From NCBI GenBank assembly GCA_026770585.1, contig MU646338.1, positions 319,850 to 331,613 on the forward strand: DNA of 11,764 bases. The letters run 5' to 3'. A model generated the notes under the pieces. It saw nothing but the letters and a program-made list of their open reading frames with translations. It did no database searches and was not told the DNA's origin. This DNA is from Baffinella frigidus. Taxonomy: Eukaryota; Cryptophyceae; Cryptomonadales; Baffinellaceae. The translations under genes and the position numbers were made by a program. Position 1 is the first letter of the stretch. Every line of letters begins with the position of its first letter. Of the stretch, positions 9,827 through 11,764 are shown one piece after another.

Positions 9827-11710
9827 GGCAGGAGTTGGTGTTCGTCAAGGCGCTGGGCGAGCGGTCCTGGCTCAAGGGCCTCCCCAGCTGGAACCCTATC
9901 ACCATGTACAAGATCCTTAAGGTGCGTTTAGCTGCAGAAACGAATAAAACAACGAAATTTACTACACAGTTGGGTCTTACTAGTGATTGTAAAGCATCTG
10001 TGTAGTAATTTTCGTTGCCGGCAAAGTCACCGCGAGGTCCTGGCGCAAGGGCCTTCCCAGCTGGAACCCAATCACCATGTACACGCTCCTCAAGGTGAGT
10101 TTAACTGGAAAAGTCCCCAGTTTTGGACCCCTTTCCCAAGTCCAAAAACCAATTCATACCACTTTTAAAATTCTCAGATCCTGGAACCCGATCACCATCT
10201 ACAGGCTCATCATGGTGCGTTGGCCCTGAATTGTGATCGCACCTCTTAATTTCGGAGGATCCTCTGGTTCCACACGAGGCTACCCCATCACCCTGTTTAA
10301 ATATCGATTGCACGCGTTTGCTCATCATGGTGCGTTGGCCCTCCCGCTGCCGAGCGAGAAAGGCACAACTCAAAAGGTTCAACGACTTTCACCTGCAACA
10401 TGGCCAGGCCCAGCATCTGGACTTGACTGTCTGATATGTGCCAAATCGCTCGATAGCGGATTTTGATCGTAGCGCTTAATTTCGGTGGCGCCTTTGGTTC
10501 GACCCTGGGGCCGCGTTCATCTCGGAAGATAACGGAATCAGTTCCTTTTCAATAGGAGGTTGAATAGCAGAAATTTGTGATTATATTACTATGTGAGTAA
10601 ACAAACAAAAATGCTAGTTGGGGAACTGATTCAGTTATCTTTCAAGATAACCGTTTCACTATAATAACTACCCTGAAGTCGAGAAGTGTCCTGCACAGTG
10701 ATGATTTTTGATTTGCAAATTGCTATCCCCAAAATCCACTCGTGCTATTTCCCCGAGCAAAACAGTTGATGCTACGGTTTGTTGTGTGATTTTGCGACTG
10801 GGTCAGCGCACCGATCGCTGCTCGCGATGTCGAGATATAAGAGTTGTCAATCTTATGCGGAAACACTTATAATTCATAGATTGAGTTTCAATCAAAATTA
10901 CTGTACGCTTGGTTTAATATTACATGTAAAGATCGTTGTGTGTAGTAAATTTCATTGATTCCAGTTTATAGATGATAAGTGTTTTCACATGAAATCGTTC
11001 CCAATCCTCCACTTCGCAGCCGCTGGTGTCTCCGGGAAGCGGTCCATCCAACCGATTCCCGTACACACCTCAAACCCGTTCGCCAGTAACATGACGAATC
11101 TTGCCCGGGTATCCAGGCACGTCGAGTACCACTCATTTTTACGTGGCTGCCTCCACTTGAGGGCACCACTCAATTCTAAGTGGCTGCCTTCACTTAAGGG
11201 CACCACTCACGTCTTAAGTGGTCGCCCCTCGCAGGCCGACGTGGCGCGCAACACAGCGAAAGGGATTGTCGGCAACCTCGCCGGCGAGGGGTTGAAAGCT
11301 GGCGGTAATAAACCGCCCACCCGACCCTCTCTCCCGCCACTGAAAAACACGCCCATCTGTGGTTGCACCCTCCCGCAGTGACTGAGCGCCTGAGATGTTG
11401 TCTCCACACGAGCGTGGTTGCTGAGCACACAGAGCCACACGGCGGCCAAGTTGGGCTCGGTCCGAAATAATCGCACCCTTCTCTCTGTATCAAGCGGGCG
11501 CATAGTTGTCAAGCGAGTCCCGTCGGGCCGTGTACCTCGAGGTGGTCGCCCCTCACGCTGCTATCGGCGTTGTGTACCTCGGCATTCTACACACCGCCGA
11601 TAGCAGAGTGTTCCACCGTCCGATAGCAGGGTTGTATATCGTCCTCAATCCTCCTGTTCACCAACCCTCCCGAGGAGGAGTAATCTTCGTGAAGGCAGGA
11701 GGACGTCTGT
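5613..11710 (+). CDS. SELENOU: Selenoprotein U / PRXL2-like protein, plastid-type leader, UGA redox codon (multi-exon, 3' incomplete)
   Basis: The SelU/PRXL2 (FAM213, AhpC/TSA-like) family has a thioredoxin fold with a CxxC or UxxC redox centre. Proposed exons: 5613-5729, 5918-6054, Sec exon (copies from 6487/6729 on), 8618-8713, 9832-9921, 11235-11304 and 11678-11710, with phases agreeing at every junction. Diagnostic stretches in order: signal peptide ending ASAF; LWAGGPAVIFIVRRPG; TGA-HYCRE..GKILSS; NAKLYGLVKE; LGVQEFADSYFSHGEIFQDQ; ELVFVKALGERSWLKGLPSW; GIVGNLAGEGLKAGG; VIFVKAGGRL. This is the expected SelU order, including the late G..GNL.GEG...GG segment. TGA exactly replaces the first Cys of RRPGCxxC. 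Oddities: ATA where the start Met is expected, no complete Sec exon, and several partial exon copies. Product inferred to act in the plastid; stop codon and SECIS would lie to the right. Confidence 0.75.
5918..6054 (+). CDS. SELENOU: SelU exon 2: N-terminal half of thioredoxin fold up to RRPG
   Basis: The acceptor is CCGCAG ending at 5917, in phase 0 with exon 1. The frame begins VSMDHTKVGKAMLRRI and ends LWAGGPAVIFIVRRPG, the beta strand leading into the redox motif of this family. It stops with GG of a split Gly codon; the donor is GTAAGA at 6055. The same frame is open back to 5807, so an earlier acceptor such as CGGCCAG near 5840 is possible. Confidence 0.75.
6086..6196. mobile_element. 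Foldback in SelU intron 2
   Basis: GTGGCTCAAA (6086-6095) pairs with TTTGAGCCAC (6187-6196). Inside, GGATCGGGG pairs with CCCCGATCC, and TCGATTTT pairs roughly with AAATCGA. The whole 111 bases form one long imperfect palindrome. No clear target duplication is visible. Confidence 0.65.
6280..6475 (+). repeat. Telomere-like heptamers in SelU intron
   Basis: CCCTGAA, CCCTACTAAA and exact CCCTAAA repeats, C-rich on +, end just before the acceptor of the first Sec-exon copy. Confidence 0.88.
6487..6553 (+). pseudogene. SelU Sec exon, copy A (has in-frame TAG)
   Basis: The acceptor is GCGCAG ending at 6486. The first base completes Gly, then TGA (6488-6490), HYCREKGKILS, TAG (6524-6526), MKQAGKFER. 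Where copy B has TCG (Ser), this copy has TAG. Unless TAG is read through or corrected, the copy cannot encode the full segment. A foldback element starts shortly after it. Confidence 0.7.
6568..6699. mobile_element. 132-bp foldback element between Sec-exon copies
   Basis: Perfect 20-base terminal inverted repeats: CCACTTAGCAGCCACCGGTG and its complement. The interior has CCCGGATGTCCGGG. It separates Sec-exon copies A and B; without it their spacing would be about 110 bases. No clear target-site duplication. Confidence 0.82.
6729..6780 (+). CDS. SELENOU: SelU Sec exon, copy B (best 5' half): UHYCREEGKILSSMKQA
   Basis: The acceptor is GCGCAG ending at 6728. The split Gly codon closes in phase with exon 2 (GG|G), followed by TGA (6730-6732), CAT, TAC, TGC, CGC, GAG. 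The TGA takes the place of the first redox Cys, giving UxxC, and the frame then runs GKILSSMKQA. After 6780 it decays into C-rich 21-base repeats with no GT donor. CAG|GCTGAC at 6777/6778 could serve as a GC donor joining, in phase, to copy C at 7139. Confidence 0.65.
6783..6895 (+). repeat. 21-base C-rich tandem repeat (three heptamers)
   Basis: CTACACCCACCCTACACCCTC-type unit, about five copies; 21 bases is three times seven, in keeping with the heptamer theme. It replaces the 3' half of Sec-exon copy B. Confidence 0.85.
6935..7020 (+). repeat. Short direct duplication and exon trace
   Basis: A unit containing GCAA.GTT(G/C)...GGATGCACCTCAACC occurs twice (about 6942-6970 and 6971-6999). 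It is followed by CTCTCCTCGACGACGCAGGC, which resembles the Sec-exon stretch CTCTCCTCGATGAAGCAGGC with a few changes. Confidence 0.55.
7020..7120 (+). repeat. Telomere-like heptamers before Sec-exon copy C
   Basis: CCCTAAA and CCCCAAA repeats run directly into the exon-derived CTCTTCTCGATGAAG. The repeat therefore stands in for the missing 5' half of that copy. Confidence 0.85.
7125..7183 (+). CDS. SELENOU: SelU Sec exon, copy C (best 3' half): MKQEGKLGNAKLYGLVKE
   Basis: Frame SMKQEGKLGNAKLYGLVKE overlaps copy B and carries on past it, ending at GAG 7181-7183 in phase 0 with exon 4. The next bases are GCACCC, where the copy at 7596-7612 has GTACGC, so the donor here is GC or broken. GAAGCAG ending at 7138 could be an acceptor. 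It is the only copy containing this whole second half with Lys-Glu at the end. Confidence 0.6.
7213..7355. repeat. Imperfect inverted repeat, possible old foldback element
   Basis: ACGGTGGGCTACGAAGGTTT (left) and the right segment AAAGGTTCGCAGTCCACCGT pair with a few mismatches. The interior holds the near-palindrome CCCTGGAATTCAGGG. It lies between Sec-exon copies C and D. Confidence 0.5.
7372..7414 (+). pseudogene. SelU Sec exon, copy D (3' part)
   Basis: Frame GKLGNAKLYGLVNE repeats the second half of the exon. It is followed by ACACCC where a donor is expected, and its upstream part is missing. A fragment, not a usable exon. Confidence 0.7.
7427..7595 (+). repeat. Degenerate heptamers and unique intron sequence
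   Basis: CCCCAAA/CCCTAAA-type repeats at about 7435-7485 and 7560-7590, with non-repetitive sequence between. No exon is recognisable in this stretch. Confidence 0.6.
7597..7622 (+). pseudogene. SelU Sec exon tip with intact GT donor, copy E
   Basis: GTCGTCAAGGAG|GTACGCCCCCC corresponds to LVKE and the donor of copies C and D (GAG|GCACCC, GAG|ACACCC). It keeps a GT donor but only about four codons of exon. It suggests the ancestral donor was GTACGC. Confidence 0.5.
7623..7900. other. Unrecognised intron sequence
   Basis: Non-repetitive DNA within the intron before exon 4. It contains a small duplicated GGCTGTCATCG motif (about 7730-7757). The only long open frames are on the minus strand, with no family resemblance I can recognise. 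Confidence 0.4.
7971..8128. mobile_element. 158-bp foldback element with 5-base target duplication
   Basis: Inverted repeats around CGGGACGACTCAATTTAAAC and its complement (few mismatches). ATGTT flanks both ends (7966-7970, 8129-8133), while the paralogous copy II has a single ATGTT at the same place. This supports a real insertion. No coding capacity. Confidence 0.87.
8204..8352. mobile_element. 149-bp foldback element with ATTTT flanks
   Basis: Left CTAGCTCTGTTCCACTTGAT and right ATCAACTGGGACAGAGCTAG pair nearly throughout about 38-49 bases. ATTTT flanks both sides (8199-8203, 8353-8357). Copy I of the duplicated DNA lacks the element, but also lacks ATTTT, so the target duplication is probable rather than proven. 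Confidence 0.8.
8399..8600 (+). repeat. Related short repeats before exon 4
   Basis: Two degenerate units beginning near 8399 and 8458 (GGCA..TATTTCTAAGAAAG-like) resemble a segment near 7846-7890. ATGATTGCTAAAAA-type repeats follow (about 8520-8590). AT-rich and non-coding, ending at the exon 4 acceptor. Confidence 0.6.
8618..8713 (+). CDS. SELENOU: SelU exon 4
   Basis: The acceptor is GTGTCAG ending at 8617 and the donor GTCTGC starts at 8714; phase is 0 on both sides. It encodes VAPVGKYLSDAE then LGVQEFADSYFSHGEIFQDQ, the segment that in this family leads to the (V/I)F.D..... helix. No stop and no interruption. It is the only copy of this exon I can see. Confidence 0.8.
8729..8904 (+). 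repeat. AT-rich satellite, TTTAATTTAAATACACCGA-type
   Basis: About eight degenerate copies of a roughly 20-26 base unit (TATTTAATTTAAATACACC). One more unit stands alone at 9342-9362, so the array seems to have been split by the elements at 8923-9329. Confidence 0.85.
8923..9146. mobile_element. 224-bp foldback element
   Basis: Outer arms GGCTAGGTTT / AAACCTAGCC; inner arms CCACACAGCGGACTACGA pair with TCGTAGCCTGCTGTGTGG (few mismatches). The core has CCGTAGGGCCATAGGG. A minus-strand frame spans it but is the hairpin read through, not a known protein. Confidence 0.75.
9151..9329. mobile_element. 179-bp foldback element
   Basis: The 32-base arms CCACACGAGGCTACCC...GAACAGAATAAA at 9151-9182 pair with 9298-9329 with two or three mismatches. 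It lies five bases from the neighbouring element. A single 16-base end of the same element (CCACACGAGGCTACCC) recurs at 10270-10285. Confidence 0.83.
9395..9590 (+). repeat. (CT)n and (CA)n microsatellite before exon 5 copy 1
   Basis: Long CT and CA dinucleotide runs. They act as an extended polypyrimidine tract upstream of the CTGGCAG acceptor. The open frame through it (Ser/Leu/His/Thr repeats) is a composition artefact. Confidence 0.92.
9597..9662 (+). pseudogene. SelU exon 5, copy 1 (3' truncated)
   Basis: The acceptor is CTGGCAG ending at 9596. The frame ELVFFKALDERSWLKGLPSW, then IN, matches the intact copy at 9832-9921 and then runs straight into CT repeats. It has no donor and has lost the PITMYKILK end. 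Confidence 0.78.
9661..9828 (+). repeat. (CT)n/(CA)n microsatellite before exon 5 copy 2
   Basis: It interrupts the end of exon 5 copy 1 and supplies the pyrimidine tract of copy 2. An extra CTCTGGCAGGAACCCCACC fragment near 9721-9740 repeats the acceptor and part of the exon sequence. Confidence 0.9.
9832..9921 (+). CDS. SELENOU: SelU exon 5 (intact copy)
   Basis: The acceptor is CTGGCAG ending at 9831 and the donor GTGCGT starts at 9922; both phases are 0. It encodes ELVFVKALGERSWLKGLPSW then NPITMYKILK, the FYKALG-type helix of SelU/PRXL2 proteins. It is the only one of the exon 5 copies with both splice sites and the full frame. Confidence 0.82.
9951..10016. mobile_element. 66-bp foldback element
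   Basis: AACGAAATTTACTACACAG (9951-9969) pairs with CTGTGTAGTAATTTTCGTT (9998-10016) with one mismatch. It sits exactly where the 5' part and acceptor of exon 5 copy 3 should be. The core TTACTACACA recurs near 9268 and, inverted, near 10938. Confidence 0.83.
10022..10094 (+). pseudogene. SelU exon 5, copy 3 (5' end lost)
   Basis: Frame ARSWRKGLPSWNPITMYTLLK is followed by a good GTGAGT donor at 10095. The 5' end lacks an acceptor and is diverged from ELVFVKALGE. A 66-bp foldback abuts it. Confidence 0.72.
10182..10335 (+). pseudogene. SelU exon 5, copies 4 and 5 (3' tips)
   Basis: Copy 4 (10182-10214) reads WNPITIYRLIM before donor GTGCGT; its nearest acceptor (CTCAG ending at 10177) would put it out of frame. 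Copy 5 keeps PI.L-like traces (about 10284-10300) and CTCATCATG|GTGCGTTGGCCC at 10321. Both share the downstream GTGCGTTGGCCCT. Confidence 0.6.
10230..10500 (+). repeat. Direct duplication of intron sequence
   Basis: TGATCGCACCTCTTAATTTC...CTCTGGTTC (about 10233-10270) recurs as TGATCGTAGCGCTTAATTTC...CTTTGGTTC (about 10464-10500). With the duplicated exon tips this shows tandem copying of an exon-intron unit. Confidence 0.7.
10524..10643. mobile_element. 120-bp foldback element
   Basis: GGAAGATAACGGAATCAGTT pairs with AACTGATTCAGTTATCTTTC with two mismatches, around an AT-rich interior. It lies in the intron between exons 5 and 6. Confidence 0.82.
10644..10858. other. Unrecognised intron sequence
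   Basis: Unique, moderately AT-rich DNA between two foldback elements. No exon or motif recognised. Confidence 0.4.
10859..10987. mobile_element. ~129-bp foldback element
   Basis: GGAAACACTTAT pairs with ATAAGTGTTTTC at the ends, and TCAATCAAAATTACT with AGTAAATTTCATTGA inside. Shares the TGTGTAGTAA core with the 66-bp element at 9951-10016. Confidence 0.72.
11128..11234 (+). repeat. 38-base tandem repeat running into the exon 6 acceptor
   Basis: Units at 11141-11178 and 11179-11216 (AGTGGCTGCCTTCACTTAAG then GGCACCACTCACGTCTTA) plus partial units on both sides. The last partial unit (AGTGGTCGCCCCTCGCAG) supplies the splice acceptor of exon 6. Internal CACTTAAG resembles the family 1 foldback ends. 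Confidence 0.83.
11235..11304 (+). CDS. SELENOU: SelU exon 6
   Basis: The acceptor is CTCGCAG ending at 11234 and the donor GTAATA starts at 11305. It enters in phase 0 and encodes ADVARNTAKG then IVGNLAGEGLKAG, with one base left for the next Gly. This is the G..GNL.GEG...GG segment typical of SelU/PRXL2 proteins. GGCGGT/ACCGCC around the donor can form a small hairpin. Confidence 0.78.
11305..11677. other. SelU intron 6 with hairpin and decoy splice sequences
   Basis: It contains a strong hairpin, CTGCTATCGGCGTTGTGTA paired with TACACACCGCCGATAGCAG (about 11559-11608, one mismatch, 11-base loop). GTGGTCGCCCCTC at 11542-11554 repeats the exon 6 acceptor region without its AG. GTGTACCTCG occurs at about 11529 and 11572, as it does at the exon 7 donor. 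Confidence 0.6.
11678..11710 (+). CDS. SELENOU: SelU exon 7 (short)
   Basis: The acceptor AG at 11676-11677 and the phase match exon 6 (G|GA). It encodes VIFVKAGGRL plus one base; the proposed donor GTACCT is at 11711. GGV.FVK.GG(R/K)L is the beta strand following exon 6 in the family. The exact ends are less certain because GAG is repeated at the acceptor. Later exons lie beyond the window. Confidence 0.6.
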
Positions 11711-11732
11711 GTACCTCGGCGTTGCGCAATGC

Positions 11733-11740
<8 letters not shown>

Positions 11741-11764
<24 letters not shown>
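11741..11764 (+). repeat. (CT)n microsatellite at the right edge
   Basis: A pure CT run continues past the window. As with exon 5, it may be the pyrimidine tract before the next exon. Confidence 0.9.

Noticed and set aside
9371-9931. A 186-codon open frame, rich in Ser, Leu, His and Thr
   Set aside because: It is CT/CA microsatellite translated through two exon copies in the wrong frame; the true exon 5 frame differs.
11207-11512. Overlapping minus-strand frames of 74-101 codons over exon 6
   Set aside because: They are shadows of GC-rich exon 6 and its intron; the plus-strand frame has correct splice sites and the SelU motif.

Overview
The window looks like nuclear DNA from an intron-rich, GC-biased alga with a secondary red-type plastid. 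A haptophyte is my best guess; a pelagophyte or another alga with a similar plastid is possible. Three things point there. Short GC-rich exons are joined by exactly phased introns. One gene begins with a signal peptide ending in the ASA-F motif used for import into such plastids. Plant/algal telomere-type heptamers (CCCTAAA and variants) fill introns and intergenic DNA. There are no bacterial operons, no intact RNA gene and no CRISPR array.

Two split genes, both on the + strand, can be assembled from the sequence. (1) Positions 153-1785 hold the last four exons of the delta subunit of the COPI coatomer (delta-COP, ARCN1/RET2 family), joined in phase and ending in TAG. (2) Positions 5613-11710 hold most of a selenoprotein U / PRXL2-type thioredoxin-fold protein with a plastid-type leader. 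Its redox motif reads Arg-Arg-Pro-Gly-[TGA]-His-Tyr-Cys-Arg-Glu, so the first Cys of the family's CxxC motif is a TGA codon, as expected for selenocysteine (UxxC). Its 3' end, stop codon and any SECIS element lie beyond the right edge.

Layout: 1-152 heptamer array in a delta-COP intron; 153-1785 delta-COP exons, with two 100-bp foldback elements in the introns; 1786-2640 tandemly duplicated delta-COP 3' end with a second foldback family; 2640-5140 about 2.5 kb of degenerate telomere-like heptamers, interrupted by two copies of a tRNA-like/SINE unit (one split by a foldback element); 5140-5470 small repeats and foldbacks; 5613-6054 SelU exons 1-2; 6087-7620 a shattered array of partial copies of the Sec exon in telomere-like DNA; 7620-8617 duplicated intron DNA carrying two foldback elements; 8618-8713 exon 4; 8714-9596 AT satellite, nested foldbacks and microsatellite; 9597-10330 at least four partial or whole copies of exon 5; 10330-11234 further foldbacks and a 38-bp satellite; 11235-11304 exon 6; 11678-11710 exon 7; a (CT)n run ends the window.

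The strongest signal is the combination of a UGA-encoded redox centre in a plastid-type SelU gene whose exons have been repeatedly part-copied and interrupted by foldback transposons. Whether the gene is still expressed, through one path of good exons or through GC-AG introns, or is decaying, cannot be settled from sequence alone.
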